Of a DNA stretch of 64,000 nt, positions 18,872 through 28,025 are shown in pieces. The notes under the pieces are model-generated. The model was given only the letters and a program-made list of their open reading frames with translations. It had not been told where the DNA came from and ran no database searches. This DNA comes from Amphibacillus sp052055485 (GTDB lineage Bacteria; Bacillota; Bacilli; Bacillales; Amphibacillaceae). The stretch lies in NCBI RefSeq assembly GCF_052055485.1, contig NZ_CP197171.1:3472001-3536000 (forward strand), given 5' to 3'. The translations under genes were made by a program, and so were the position numbers. How positions within the stretch are numbered: the first letter of the stretch is position 1; each line of letters opens with the position of its first letter.

Positions 18872-20152
18872 CTATTCAATAAATTCAAATTCATAATCTA
18901 ATAAACGTACAGTTGTGCCATCCTTTGCCCCTTTTTCTCGAAGAGCCTGATCTACACCCATTGTCCGCATCTGGCGTGAAAATCGCTGAACCGACTCATC
19001 ACGTGTTAAATCAGTCATCTTTAACAGCTTTTCTATTCTGTCGCCATATAAAACAAAGGCACCATCTGGATCACGTGTAATTTGAAACGGAGCTTGTTCT
19101 TCTTGATGTCTGTAAACAATATGCTCTGCTTTTTCTTCAATGGGTTGAGTGTTTTTAGGAATTTGATCTAATTGATCGGCAACGGCAAATAATAATTCAC
19201 GCAAACCTTCTTTCGTTAAAGCTGAGATAGGAAAGATTAGATGCGGTTCTTCAAGTTGTTCTTGAAATAATTCAAGTTGTGTTTCTGCATCAGGCATATC
19301 CATTTTATTAGCAACAATGACTTGAGGGCGTTCCAAAATAGATGGATCATAAGCTTGGAGCTCTTCATTGATCGTCAGATAATCTTGATACGGATCACGT
19401 CCCTCAGTAGCAGCCATATCTATGACATGCATAACAACCCGAGTTCGTTCCACGTGTCGTAAAAATTGATGACCTAACCCTATTCCTGTATGGGCACCTT
19501 CAATTAAACCAGGTAAATCAGCAATAACAAAGCTTCGGTTATCTCCCGTCTCTACAACGCCTAAGTTTGGAGCAAGTGTCGTAAAATGATAGTCATCTAT
19601 TTTCGGACGGGCGGCACTTACAACTGATAACAATGTTGACTTTCCTACACTTGGAAAACCAACGAGACCAACATCAGCAATTAACTTTAGTTCGATGACA
19701 ATATCACGTTCCACACCAGGCTCTCCATTTTCAGAAATCTCAGGCGCAGGATTTTTTGCACTTGCAAATCGAATATTACCACGACCACCACGACCGCCTT
19801 TTGCAATTAATGCTCGTTGACCATGTTCCGTTAAATCCGCTAAAACTTCACCTGTCAAATCATCTTTAACAATGGTCCCAGGCGGCACAGCTAAGACCAT
19901 CGGTTGAGCATTTTTTCCATGTTGCCCCTTACTCATTCCATTTTCTCCACGCTTGGCTTTAAAATGACGTTGATAACGGAAATCCATCAAAGTATTTAAA
20001 CCTTCATTGACTTCAAAAACAATATCTGCTCCATTGCCACCATCACCACCTGATGGACCACCAAAAGGGACATATTTTTCCCGGCGGAAGGATACTAATC
20101 CATTCCCGCCATCTCCTGCTTTTACATATACTTTCACCTGATCGACAAACAT
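18872..20152 (-). CDS. obg: GTPase Obg/CgtA
   Basis: A 426-residue protein with the three Obg parts. A glycine-rich N-terminal Obg fold runs from MFVDQVKVYVKAGDGGNG. The GTPase domain has VGFPSVGKSTLLS, DLPGLIEGAH and ANKMDMPD. A C-terminal OCT domain ends YEFEFIE. Obg is essential, binds 50S precursors and in Bacillus connects to the stress and sporulation responses. It sits between spo0B and pheB, the conserved Bacillus order, with 15 bp to spo0B. Confidence 0.97.
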   Translation of the reverse strand: MFVDQVKVYVKAGDGGNGLVSFRREKYVPFGGPSGGDGGNGADIVFEVNEGLNTLMDFRYQRHFKAKRGENGMSKGQHGKNAQPMVLAVPPGTIVKDDLTGEVLADLTEHGQRALIAKGGRGGRGNIRFASAKNPAPEISENGEPGVERDIVIELKLIADVGLVGFPSVGKSTLLSVVSAARPKIDDYHFTTLAPNLGVVETGDNRSFVIADLPGLIEGAHTGIGLGHQFLRHVERTRVVMHVIDMAATEGRDPYQDYLTINEELQAYDPSILERPQVIVANKMDMPDAETQLELFQEQLEEPHLIFPISALTKEGLRELLFAVADQLDQIPKNTQPIEEKAEHIVYRHQEEQAPFQITRDPDGAFVLYGDRIEKLLKMTDLTRDESVQRFSRQMRTMGVDQALREKGAKDGTTVRLLDYEFEFIE

Positions 20153-20167
20153 ATTGCCACCCCTTTA

Positions 20168-20692
20168 TTATTGTGCAGTCCAGTTGAAAACCAATGCCTC
20201 TTCTGTTGTTGCACTTTCTATTTGAATCGCTTTATCCAATTTTAATAAAGCTGCTTTTAATTGATCGATTTGATTAAATGTGCCATGACACGTGATATTA
20301 AGTTGAAATGGCTGATCTTTTGGTTGATGAAATTTTATTGTACCATGATAAAGTAATAAATTCATTGATTGTTCAATAATGAGTTGATGAATCTCTTGAA
20401 TCAAGCTGGCAAGTTCTTGATCAGCTACTTTGGGTTTATCATCTAGCTGAACAATGGGTGTCCATTCTAAACCAGACTTTGAATGATTTAATTGCAAAAG
20501 AGCTACGATTGTTTTTGGTAATGGCATATTTTGAAATTGTTGATCTGCGGCAATTAATTCAATTAATTCAGCTGATTTTTCCTGAACACGGTCTAGTTTC
20601 CCCATTTGCGCATAACTAATCATTAACTGGATATGATTCGAAAGCGTATGACGATAATGTCTCAATAAATCAATGGCTTCTCGTTCGTTCAT
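20168..20692 (-). CDS. spo0B: Sporulation phosphotransferase Spo0B
   Basis: A 174-residue protein. The N-terminal helix LLRHYRHTLSNHIQLM aligns with the B. subtilis Spo0B phosphorylation helix, placing the phosphorelay histidine at residue 15. The rest resembles a degenerate histidine-kinase ATP-binding fold without usable nucleotide motifs. Spo0B passes phosphate from Spo0F to Spo0A. It lies directly upstream of obg as in B. subtilis. The sequence is divergent, but context makes the call firm. Confidence 0.88.
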   Translation of the reverse strand: MNEREAIDLLRHYRHTLSNHIQLMISYAQMGKLDRVQEKSAELIELIAADQQFQNMPLPKTIVALLQLNHSKSGLEWTPIVQLDDKPKVADQELASLIQEIHQLIIEQSMNLLLYHGTIKFHQPKDQPFQLNITCHGTFNQIDQLKAALLKLDKAIQIESATTEEALVFNWTAQ

Positions 20693-20918
20693 TTTTGCAC
20701 CGCCTATTTAATAATAAGAAAATTATAGCAAATATTTTGTCTTTCGTAAAAACAAGATAAAATGGTGTTTGATAATCGCCACCGTTAATCCTACCTAATT
20801 AATCAATCTAAGCTGTTCTGTGGGTAAAAAGATGTTCAAACAAAGCTATTCCATTATTAAACTGTTTTCTTATCATCTATCTATACATGGTTGACTTAAC
20901 AGTTTCTAAAATAAGATA

Positions 20919-20968
20919 AAAAAAGCTTATCTCAAAAGAGTCATCTTTCAAGATAAGCTTTGTTTTTT
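20919..20968 (-). terminator. Terminator of the rplU-prp-rpmA operon
   Basis: AAGCTTATCTTGAAAGA pairs with the downstream TTTTGAGATAAGCTT, followed by a T run on the minus strand. Confidence 0.88.
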
Positions 20969-20974
20969 ATATCA

Positions 20975-21271
20975 TTAAGCCTCTTGGGCTACAGGGACAG
21001 GGTATACACTTACACGCTTACGATTACGCCCTACACGTTCAAAACGTACGATACCGTCAGTTTTTGCATACAATGTGTCATCTCCACCACGGCCAACATT
21101 TACACCTGGATAAATCTTAGTTCCACGTTGACGATAAAGAATGGATCCACCTGTTACAGTCTGACCATCAGCGCGTTTTGCACCAAGACGTTTTGCGTTA
21201 GAATCACGACCATTTCGTGAACTACCCACACCTTTTTTAGATGCGAAAAATTGTAAATCTAAACGTAACAT
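20975..21271 (-). CDS. rpmA: 50S ribosomal protein L27
   Basis: A 98-residue ribosomal protein with the N-terminal extension MLRLDLQFFASKKG. In Firmicutes this extension is removed by the Prp protease between the phenylalanine pair and alanine, exposing the mature N-terminus that reaches the peptidyl-transferase centre. The body (RNGRDSNAKRLGAKRADGQ, GSILYRQRGTKIYPG) is standard. It is the third gene after rplU and prp, and the protease gene is immediately upstream. Confidence 0.98.
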   Translation of the reverse strand: MLRLDLQFFASKKGVGSSRNGRDSNAKRLGAKRADGQTVTGGSILYRQRGTKIYPGVNVGRGGDDTLYAKTDGIVRFERVGRNRKRVSVYPVPVAQEA

Positions 21272-21285
21272 TGACTTGCACCTCC

Positions 21286-21618
21286 TTATTTTTCAGAGAT
21301 GGATATATATTGACCATAATCACGTTCAATCGTTACTAAACTCGTTAACATTCCTTCAAGTAATAGTGTGGCTTTTTCAAATGCCTCACCTTCTGCTTCA
21401 TCAGGAAGAGTAACTTTTAAATAACCGCCTTGACCGCCCTGATCAATTATAGGCTCGATCTCACTTAGCTCCATTACTGCATTGGTCATCCCAAAAGCAA
21501 CTGCTGAAACAGCCGCACAGACTAAGTCATGTCCATGTGGTCCACTATCGGCATGTCCACTCAATTCAAAAGCTATTATATCTTCAGATTTATTACGATG
21601 AATATTCACCTTGATCAT
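21286..21618 (-). CDS. prp: Ribosomal-processing cysteine protease Prp (YsxB)
   Basis: A 110-residue protein carrying the Prp active-site block FELSGHADSGPHGHDLVCAAVSA, with catalytic histidine and cysteine about 13 residues apart. It trims the N-terminus of L27, whose cleavage motif is visible in the next gene. It is located between rplU and rpmA, 12-14 bp from each, so it is translated in step with its substrate. Confidence 0.95.
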   Translation of the reverse strand: MIKVNIHRNKSEDIIAFELSGHADSGPHGHDLVCAAVSAVAFGMTNAVMELSEIEPIIDQGGQGGYLKVTLPDEAEGEAFEKATLLLEGMLTSLVTIERDYGQYISISEK

Positions 21619-21630
21619 ATTTATACAACC

Positions 21631-21939
21631 TTATGCGTTGATCTTTTCGATCGTCACTTTTGTATATGGCTGGCGATGACCTTGTTTACGGTGATAATTT
21701 TTTCTACGTTTGAATTTGTAAACAGTAATTTTTTTCTGACGACCTTGTTTGTCAACTTTTGCTGAAACAGAAGCACCTTCTACAAATGGAGCACCGACTT
21801 TTACGTCGTCACCACTCACAAAAAGAACCTTGTCAAAAGTAACAGAATCTCCAGCGTCAGCAGCCAATTTCTCAATATAAATGGATTGACCTTCTTCAAC
21901 TTTAACTTGTTTACCACCAGTTTCAATAATTGCGTACAT
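21631..21939 (-). CDS. rplU: 50S ribosomal protein L21
   Basis: A 102-residue ribosomal protein with typical blocks MYAIIETGGKQVKVEEGQ and FKRRKNYHRKQGHRQPYTKV. It opens the rplU-prp-rpmA operon. A structured leader lies between the upstream gene rng and this start, which is preceded by AAGGAGGTG. Confidence 0.98.
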   Translation of the reverse strand: MYAIIETGGKQVKVEEGQSIYIEKLAADAGDSVTFDKVLFVSGDDVKVGAPFVEGASVSAKVDKQGRQKKITVYKFKRRKNYHRKQGHRQPYTKVTIEKINA

Positions 21940-21959
21940 CCTATTTGCACCTCCTTAAA

Positions 21960-22055
21960 ATAACTCAGACTCGCCTTTACAGGTGTGAGTCAACCTCACT
22001 TTTATCGATTAAACCTGATCAGTGCGGTTGTAGCAACGGGTGCTACTTAACTTGC
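21960..22055 (-). promoter_or_regulatory. L21 leader, autoregulatory 5' UTR
   Basis: The untranslated region before rplU contains two short stems on the minus strand: AGTAGCACCCGTTGCTAC and AGGTTGACTCACACCT-type pairing around GTGAGTC/GACTCGCC. Position and arrangement match the L21 leader motif known from Bacillales, thought to bind L21 and repress the operon. Borders are approximate. Confidence 0.65.
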
Positions 22056-22079
22056 ATAACGTTAAAATAATACCATGAA

Positions 22080-23531
22080 CTATTTAATCTTGTCAATGTT
22101 TAGTTGTTCATTTTCTTTGATATATTCAGTAATTAACTGTTCTGTGCCTGATCGTTTAATATGATAGTCTTTAACACCTTTTGTTTCAATAAAATACACG
22201 TCCGAACTCACATTTTCCAGGAAGTCATCCAAATTAATCCACTGGTCCCAAACCTGACGAAAACCTTTCGTTACTTCCACAATAACCGCCTGATCTTGAT
22301 TGGCTAATAACTCACGTTCAAGAGTATAGACGATACTTACCTGTGACAGAGCTACTTCCTTGGAGCGAGAGCTAGTAAATGTCATATGGTGTATTGGCGT
22401 TTCTCGCTTTCGAGTTAACTCAAGCAAACCCACAGCCGTAAAGCCATACACTTCAGTACGAGTGGGATCAACTTTAAAGGCTTCAATTAATTGTTCGATA
22501 ATCTTTGTTCGATGTTTTTTTTCTTTCATTCTTAAAAAATCAATGATAATGATACCAGAGATATTTCGTAATCTAATTTGCCTTGCAATCGTATCAGCTG
22601 CAATTCGATTAACTTTATAAGCGAAATGATGGCGATTGATTTTACCCAAAAAACCAGCTGAATTCACATCAATTACCGTTAAAGCCTCTGTTTGATTAAT
22701 TTCAATTGTTACACCCTGGTCGCACTGCACAACAGGATTTAATATTTGTTGAATGGATTCATCAATAGGTAATGGTAAGTAATCAACAAGTTGCTGACGC
22801 CATTTTACTTTCGCTTTAAGCTCAGGATAGCGTTTTTTTATTTGATTAGCCGTTATTGCTTGATCACAAATGATTTGATTAATTTGTTGAAATGGGAAAC
22901 GTCGAATAAAACGATCAGACACTGCACATTCTGCTCGCAACGTCTCCGGCACTGTCGAATCTTTTTCAATCGCCAGAACCTCTTGCCAACTTGTTCGTAA
23001 CTGTTGAATTTGATTAATAAGTTCATCAATCGAATATTGTTTCGCTTGGGTTCTAATAATTAAACCTTCTTCGCCTTGACAAATATCCTTTAATTTTGCT
23101 TTTAAAGCTGTTCCCTCTTCATTTGATAATTTTTTCGAGACAGCTATATAATTCCCAAAAGGCAAGTAAACAAACACCTGATTGGCAAGGGCTATATTCA
23201 TTGTTAATCGAGCCCCTTTATTTTGATAAGCATCTTTGATGACTTGTACGATAATGGCTTGCCCTTCATAGATAAAAGATTCGATTGATTTCTCACGGTC
23301 TTTTCGTGCTTCAGGTATTTGGTTCTTCTCCAAATAGGCAAGTTGGGGTTGACCAATGTCTACAAAGGCAGCTTGCAAACTTTGGTCAACAGTGATAACT
23401 TTACCAAGGAAAATTGAATCAACAAGCTGTGGTGCATCCGGTCGATCAACCGCAAGTTCAATAAACTGACCATCTTCTATAGCCATGCCTAACTTCTCTG
23501 TTGCTTTTGTCGATATCATTAAATCCAACAT
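22080..23531 (-). CDS. rng: Ribonuclease G/E family protein
   Basis: A 483-residue protein with an S1-like region at the start (LVDSIFLGKVITVDQSLQAAFVDIG) and the RNase E/G catalytic core (TEALTVIDVNSAGFLG, then IIIDFLRMKEKKHRTKI). In the core the aspartates of VIDVNS and IIIDF are the metal ligands. The ATG at 23531 is preceded by GAGG. The zinc-link cysteines of E. coli RNase E are not seen, as in many Firmicute homologs. It lies between rplU and spoIVFB, where several Bacillaceae carry it. It probably acts in RNA processing or decay. Confidence 0.92.
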   Translation of the reverse strand: MLDLMISTKATEKLGMAIEDGQFIELAVDRPDAPQLVDSIFLGKVITVDQSLQAAFVDIGQPQLAYLEKNQIPEARKDREKSIESFIYEGQAIIVQVIKDAYQNKGARLTMNIALANQVFVYLPFGNYIAVSKKLSNEEGTALKAKLKDICQGEEGLIIRTQAKQYSIDELINQIQQLRTSWQEVLAIEKDSTVPETLRAECAVSDRFIRRFPFQQINQIICDQAITANQIKKRYPELKAKVKWRQQLVDYLPLPIDESIQQILNPVVQCDQGVTIEINQTEALTVIDVNSAGFLGKINRHHFAYKVNRIAADTIARQIRLRNISGIIIIDFLRMKEKKHRTKIIEQLIEAFKVDPTRTEVYGFTAVGLLELTRKRETPIHHMTFTSSRSKEVALSQVSIVYTLERELLANQDQAVIVEVTKGFRQVWDQWINLDDFLENVSSDVYFIETKGVKDYHIKRSGTEQLITEYIKENEQLNIDKIK

Positions 23532-23539
23532 TATAAACC

Positions 23540-24394
23540 TCATTTCATTTCATGCTTAATTAGGTCATCTAGGTTCGCATGATATTGACCTTTCTTAAAA
23601 TAAAAGACGAGACAATCTGTTTCACTCGTAACCATCTGCTGATCACGAATCAAAATTGGGTGAAAACGATTCAGATAAAATTGGGAGAAAACATCTTTTA
23701 ATGTTGTTTGACTCTTAAATGTCAAAGGCATCATTTTATCAACACGCTTCTTTGGATTCATTCGAGTTAGTAAAAAGCGTTGGTAAACATATAACCGCCG
23801 CTTCCATTCTAATTGATTTTCCCAAATAAGAAAAGTAAACAAAACTAAGAAGTTAAGTAATGCCTGATCAAATTGAATCATAATAAAAAAGAGGGTAATT
23901 AAACAAGAACAAGAAATGATTATTGTTTGTTGATAAGCTTTTTTAAAAGGAGAAAAATAATTTAACCCTATATTTAATAATTTCCCGCCATCAAGCGGCC
24001 AAATCGGAATTAAATTAAAACTTAAAATTAATCCATTATAGCGAAGAGCAAAGCTGATTAATTCTGGTGTCAAGATTTGTGTTTTCTGAATAAAAAAAAG
24101 TAGAATAAAGATAAATAAATGTTGCAAAGGACCAGCTATCGTGACTAAAAATTGCTCTTTCATCGGTTTATTGAGATGTTCTTCAGTTTCCATCACACCG
24201 CCAAAAATCCACAAGGTCACTCGACGAATATCCCAGTTAAAATATTTTGCCACCAAGAAGTGTCCAAATTCGTGCCAGCTAACAATGAAAAAAATAATAG
24301 CGATCTCATAAAACATCCCGGTCATGATCGAAAGAATAAACACAAACCAAATGGATGGATGCAAATAGATGAAGTGACTCTTACTCCAAATCAT
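23540..24394 (-). CDS. spoIVFB: Sporulation intramembrane metalloprotease SpoIVFB
   Basis: A 284-residue polytopic membrane protease. The zinc motif HEFGH lies in the second hydrophobic segment, and the partner motif NLIPIWPLDGGK supplies the third ligand aspartate. A cytoplasmic CBS-like C-terminal part follows. It cleaves pro-sigma-K in the mother cell. The ATG at 24394 gives the B. subtilis length and overlaps the end of spoIVFA by 14 bp, suggesting translational coupling. Confidence 0.94.
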   Translation of the reverse strand: MIWSKSHFIYLHPSIWFVFILSIMTGMFYEIAIIFFIVSWHEFGHFLVAKYFNWDIRRVTLWIFGGVMETEEHLNKPMKEQFLVTIAGPLQHLFIFILLFFIQKTQILTPELISFALRYNGLILSFNLIPIWPLDGGKLLNIGLNYFSPFKKAYQQTIIISCSCLITLFFIMIQFDQALLNFLVLFTFLIWENQLEWKRRLYVYQRFLLTRMNPKKRVDKMMPLTFKSQTTLKDVFSQFYLNRFHPILIRDQQMVTSETDCLVFYFKKGQYHANLDDLIKHEMK

Positions 24395-25115
24395 TAACAG
24401 TAATGACCTCAACTGGATCAAGGAATTGATTTCCCTTTTGCAAAGAGAAATATAAATTTGATCCCTCATCTAATGATTGAGATGTCGTCCCAATTTGTTG
24501 GCTGGCTTGTACAAATTGATACGGTCTCACGTTAATTTCAGCTAAAAAGCCATATGTTGATTTTGTTCGATCAGGATGCTGGATAATAATAGTCTTTTCT
24601 GTTACCGGATCATTGCCAGCAAATAAAACTGTCCCTTGTTCAATTGCATAAACATCTGGTTGATCAACAGCTTCAATGATTACACCTTGTCCATTCATTT
24701 CAAATGATTCATTAATAACCCCGTTAACAGGTAATACTTGCTGATTGGTGACTGGAGTTGTTGACTGATCAATAAAAAAGCCGAATGGCAATCCAAATTG
24801 TTCTTGGTACCAGACGTTGACTGTAGCAAACGGAAAATCCTCACTCAATTGACTCAATAGCCACTGGCGTGTTTGACTTGATGTTGGCGTGAATTGAAGA
24901 ATCATAATTGTCATTAAAAATAAAAATCCTGCAATAATCACTTGCTTAATAAAATAAGGTGTTTTTTGTTTCGGTATACTTTGTTTGGGATTAGCTAGTT
25001 TAGATGTTGTTTGTTTGATTGGTCTAGTCTTAGCCGGATACTTAATCGCATTTAACTTAATTGCTTTTCGCTTCGCCAATGATTTTCGAACTTCATTTAG
25101 ATCTCGTTTCATCAT
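24381..25115 (-). CDS. spoIVFA: SpoIVFA, inhibitor and anchor of SpoIVFB
   Basis: About 244 residues: a basic cytoplasmic N-terminus, one membrane segment (FIKQVIIAGFLFLMTIMIL), and an extracellular domain ending in a degenerate M23 (LytM) fold (EQGTVLFAGNDPVTEKTIIIQHPD). The M23 metal histidines are not all present, fitting a regulatory and not an enzymatic role. SpoIVFA holds SpoIVFB inactive until SpoIVB cleaves it. Several start codons (GTG 25118, ATG 25115, ATG 25112) are possible. Confidence 0.92.
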   Translation of the reverse strand: MMKRDLNEVRKSLAKRKAIKLNAIKYPAKTRPIKQTTSKLANPKQSIPKQKTPYFIKQVIIAGFLFLMTIMILQFTPTSSQTRQWLLSQLSEDFPFATVNVWYQEQFGLPFGFFIDQSTTPVTNQQVLPVNGVINESFEMNGQGVIIEAVDQPDVYAIEQGTVLFAGNDPVTEKTIIIQHPDRTKSTYGFLAEINVRPYQFVQASQQIGTTSQSLDEGSNLYFSLQKGNQFLDPVEVITVNDLE

Positions 25116-25299
25116 CACTCACAACCTTCAGTACGCATTTGTACAAGTTTATTCATTCGTACAGGATTTATGAGTTGCTTTAGTGATAATCGTTAATTTT
25201 TTTACACAGTTAATCCCCTCACATGGACTATTCAACGTCGTTTCATTAGTCCTCTTTGGAATGTGAAATCAATAAGTCGTTGAAACAGTACCACAATAA

Positions 25300-25512
25300 A
25301 GCGAAACTTCAATCAGTGAGAATTTTTCGACGCACAAATCTTTTCGGTGGGACGAGTAATTGCAAATGTCTTCGGTGGGGCGAGTAATCACACAAAGGAA
25401 AGCTACGAAGCATTTGCATCGCAAGAATAAGTGTCTTACTTATTCTGAGCCCCAGTCCCAAATCTTTTCGGTAGGACGAGTAATCGCAGCAATGTTGTCA
25501 GGTTAGTGCAAC
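25300..25512 (+). repeat. Dispersed intergenic repeat copy
   Basis: Opens with CGAAACTTCAATCAGTGAG, contains several GGACGAGTAAT-type modules and a TAAGTGTCTTACTTA element, and ends near GCAATGTTGTCAGGTTAG. Same family as the copies at 6.3-7.0, 17.1, 35.6 and 57.2 kb. Confidence 0.75.
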
Positions 25513-25560
25513 AGCTAGTCAGTTTCATGATCATCTGTTATTAGCGGTCGATTAGAAATA

Positions 25561-25660
25561 AGAGTAAGTTCAACGATTTGCGGTTAAGTTTGGCAAAATA
25601 CAGTCAAGTTATCGAAAATACAATCAACTTTCTTGAAATGCAATCAAGTTCAATGCTTTC
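25561..25660 (+). repeat. Degenerate 20-bp tandem repeat, about five units
   Basis: Units start at 25561, 25581, 25601, 25621 and 25641. The common core is (C)(A/G)(A/G)TCAAGTT followed by a variable base and (T)CGAAAATA or similar. Units 25601 and 25621 are closest to each other; the outer ones are weaker. It lies in the non-coding space downstream of minD. Confidence 0.6.
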
Positions 25661-25908
25661 TATACGTCTTTCACAATTTATTCTTAATTTCTTCGCACGA
25701 ATCTTTATAGCTAACTGTAGTTTCGTTTTATGGAAGTAGAATGGATTATGATAAAGTAAGTTCTGTATTTAAAACGAACTTGAAATAGATGGACTATTAA
25801 ACTGCTTTGCGATTAAAAAGTAGTGTTTGCAGACATTTGTGATTCTGATGAGAGAAATAGCGTCCATTTATTGATAAATTATTTCACCAATGTTACTTGA
25901 TATAGAAC

Positions 25909-25949
25909 AAAAACCGCAGAATGTAACTTATTCAGTTAATTTCTGCGGT
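25909..25949 (-). terminator. Terminator after minD
   Basis: ACCGCAGAA and TTCTGCGGT form the stem, followed by TTTTTG on the minus strand. It closes the mreB-mreC-mreD-minC-minD run. Confidence 0.85.
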
Positions 25950-25968
25950 GTAACTATTTTTTAGAAAA

Positions 25969-26766
25969 TTAATTGCGCATACCAAAGAATTTTTTCATCT
26001 TAGTGAACATACCTTTTTCCTCTTCAAAAGACTGTAGCGGAACAGATTCACCTAAAATTCGGCGTGCAATATTACGATAAGAAATTGATGCTTTAGTATT
26101 TGGCTGGAAGGCAACAGGCTCCCCATGATTTGAGGCTTTAATCACCTCATCATCATCAGCAACAATACCTAATAAATCAATCGCCAAAACTTGAATGATT
26201 TCATCAACCGTCAGCATATCACCTGTTTTCATCATATGATTTCGAATCCGATTAACGATTAGCTTAGGCGCTTCGATCTCTTCTTGTTCCAATAAACCAA
26301 TAATGCGATCAGCATCACGGACACTTGATTTTTCAGGTGTAGTGATGATGATAGCATGATCAGCTCCAGCAACAGCATTTCTATAACCTTGCTCAATGCC
26401 TGCTGGGCAATCGATAATAATATAGTCAAATTCTTTCTTTAGTTCAGCAATCATTTCTGTCATAGCTTCTGGTGTTAAATCATTTTTATCACTTGTCTGC
26501 GCTGCTGGTAATAGATATAAATAATCAAAACGCTTGTCCTTTATTAATGCTTGTTTAAGCTTACATTTGCCTAAAGAAACATCAATAATGTCAAAAATAA
26601 TCCGATTTTCTAATCCCATGACAACATCAAGGTTACGAAGCCCGATATCAGTATCCATCAAGCATACCTTTTTATCCATTAATGCTAGTGCTGTTCCTAA
26701 ATTTGCAGTGGTTGTTGTTTTTCCAACACCACCTTTTCCTGAAGTGATAACAATAGCTTCAGCCAT
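25969..26766 (-). CDS. minD: Septum-site determining ATPase MinD
   Basis: A 265-residue ParA/MinD ATPase: deviant Walker A GKGGVGKTTTTANLG at residues 10-24, DTDIGLRNLDVVMGLE, Walker B YIIIDCPAGIEQG, and a C-terminal amphipathic helix (MFTKMKKFFGM) for membrane attachment. It recruits MinC to block septation away from mid-cell. It overlaps the end of minC by 8 bp. Confidence 0.98.
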   Translation of the reverse strand: MAEAIVITSGKGGVGKTTTTANLGTALALMDKKVCLMDTDIGLRNLDVVMGLENRIIFDIIDVSLGKCKLKQALIKDKRFDYLYLLPAAQTSDKNDLTPEAMTEMIAELKKEFDYIIIDCPAGIEQGYRNAVAGADHAIIITTPEKSSVRDADRIIGLLEQEEIEAPKLIVNRIRNHMMKTGDMLTVDEIIQVLAIDLLGIVADDDEVIKASNHGEPVAFQPNTKASISYRNIARRILGESVPLQSFEEEKGMFTKMKKFFGMRN

Positions 26767-27442
26767 TTATAACGCTCCTTTCAAACCCATTTAATTCTGG
26801 TCTTTTTTTAGCAACAACTTGCAGTCGATCGATGACAATTTTATTTGATTCATCAATATAGCCACATTCCATATAGACACCTTCAGTTTCATAATCAGGG
26901 GATCGACTATAAAGACTGGCAATTCGTAACTGAACGGGATTCATATAAGAAGCCATAATCACTGCAGCCGTATTACCTTGATAGCCAGCATGTGCAATCC
27001 CTCGTAAGTTCCCCATAATAAAAATATTCCCCGTAGCCTTTACTGTTCCTCCCGGATTCACATCTCCAATCAACAAAAGATCACCAGTCACTTCAATGAC
27101 TTGACCAGACCGAATGGTTTTAGTCAAAACTTGAACATCACTTTCTTCTTTCCACTTGATTGCATCTTTTTTTAAGATAACATTGGATTCAATATCCTGA
27201 ATGACCAATTTATTTTTTTGTCTGATCAATTGACGTAACTGTTCTTCTTGTTCACTATGTAAAAGGCGATTACCCAACTGAACATTTATTCTGACTAATG
27301 TTTGCTCAACATCGAGTTCATCGTATGAAAGTGCCTTATCCAGTTCATTAATTAAATTGTCAAAAGAACATGAATCATCTAGATAAAGCGTTAGTCCATC
27401 ACGTGTTCCTTTAATTGTGATGTATTGGTTTTTTCCAATCAA
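26759..27442 (-). CDS. minC: Septum-site determining protein MinC
   Basis: A 227-residue FtsZ inhibitor. The N-terminal domain begins QYITIKGTRDGLTLYLDD; the C-terminal beta-helix (GDLLLIGDVNPGGTVKATGNIFIMGNLRG) binds MinD. The TTG at 27442 is chosen because AGGAGGT lies 6 nt upstream and the length equals B. subtilis MinC. The open frame continues upstream into mreD. It overlaps minD, so the pair is probably translationally coupled. Confidence 0.95.
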   Translation of the reverse strand: MIGKNQYITIKGTRDGLTLYLDDSCSFDNLINELDKALSYDELDVEQTLVRINVQLGNRLLHSEQEEQLRQLIRQKNKLVIQDIESNVILKKDAIKWKEESDVQVLTKTIRSGQVIEVTGDLLLIGDVNPGGTVKATGNIFIMGNLRGIAHAGYQGNTAAVIMASYMNPVQLRIASLYSRSPDYETEGVYMECGYIDESNKIVIDRLQVVAKKRPELNGFERSVING

Positions 27443-27482
27443 GAGCGCACCTCCTATTTTCAAAATCCGCATCAAAAAATCG

Positions 27483-28025
27483 TTAACTTGTCGATTGCTT
27501 TTGATCAAAGCGCTCATTAGACCATTTAATTAGCTTCTTTTTAAAAAGCAAATAAAGAATGAAGAAAAGAATCATATTGACAGATAGTGTTGGAATAAGT
27601 CGATAATATAAATACGATGTTAACTCCATTCGGGTTACACCAACGAATTGATAAATGAAGTAAAGTAGAAAATCAACAAATCCAACACTGACAAATGTTA
27701 ACACAGTGGCAACGTAGAAGTTTGCATGCAACAATCTTCTCATACCGTGGACAAAATAAATCATGATCGCATAACTAAACATATAGACTCCGATAATGTC
27801 TGTATAAACAATATCAATGATTAACCCTGATAAAATCGCAAATATCAAAACATAGTAGGTATTTTCTAAATCATAAAATAACTTTAGCAATACTAAAAAT
27901 AGAAAAACAGAATGAATGACAACAATCCAACCTGCCTCTGATATGCTAGTTGGAACAAGCTGTACTGCCACGCCCTGTAAAACAATCAATAATGTTAGAA
28001 TAAGAGGAAGATATACTCGTGACAT
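27483..28025 (-). CDS. mreD: Rod shape-determining membrane protein MreD
   Basis: A 180-residue protein with five or six membrane segments and little else, as usual for MreD, part of the elongation complex with MreB and MreC. Characteristic stretches are GLIIDIVYTDIIGVYMFSY in the middle. It shares one base with the end of mreC and lies 40 bp before the minC start. Confidence 0.94.
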   Translation of the reverse strand: MSRVYLPLILTLLIVLQGVAVQLVPTSISEAGWIVVIHSVFLFLVLLKLFYDLENTYYVLIFAILSGLIIDIVYTDIIGVYMFSYAIMIYFVHGMRRLLHANFYVATVLTFVSVGFVDFLLYFIYQFVGVTRMELTSYLYYRLIPTLSVNMILFFILYLLFKKKLIKWSNERFDQKQSTS

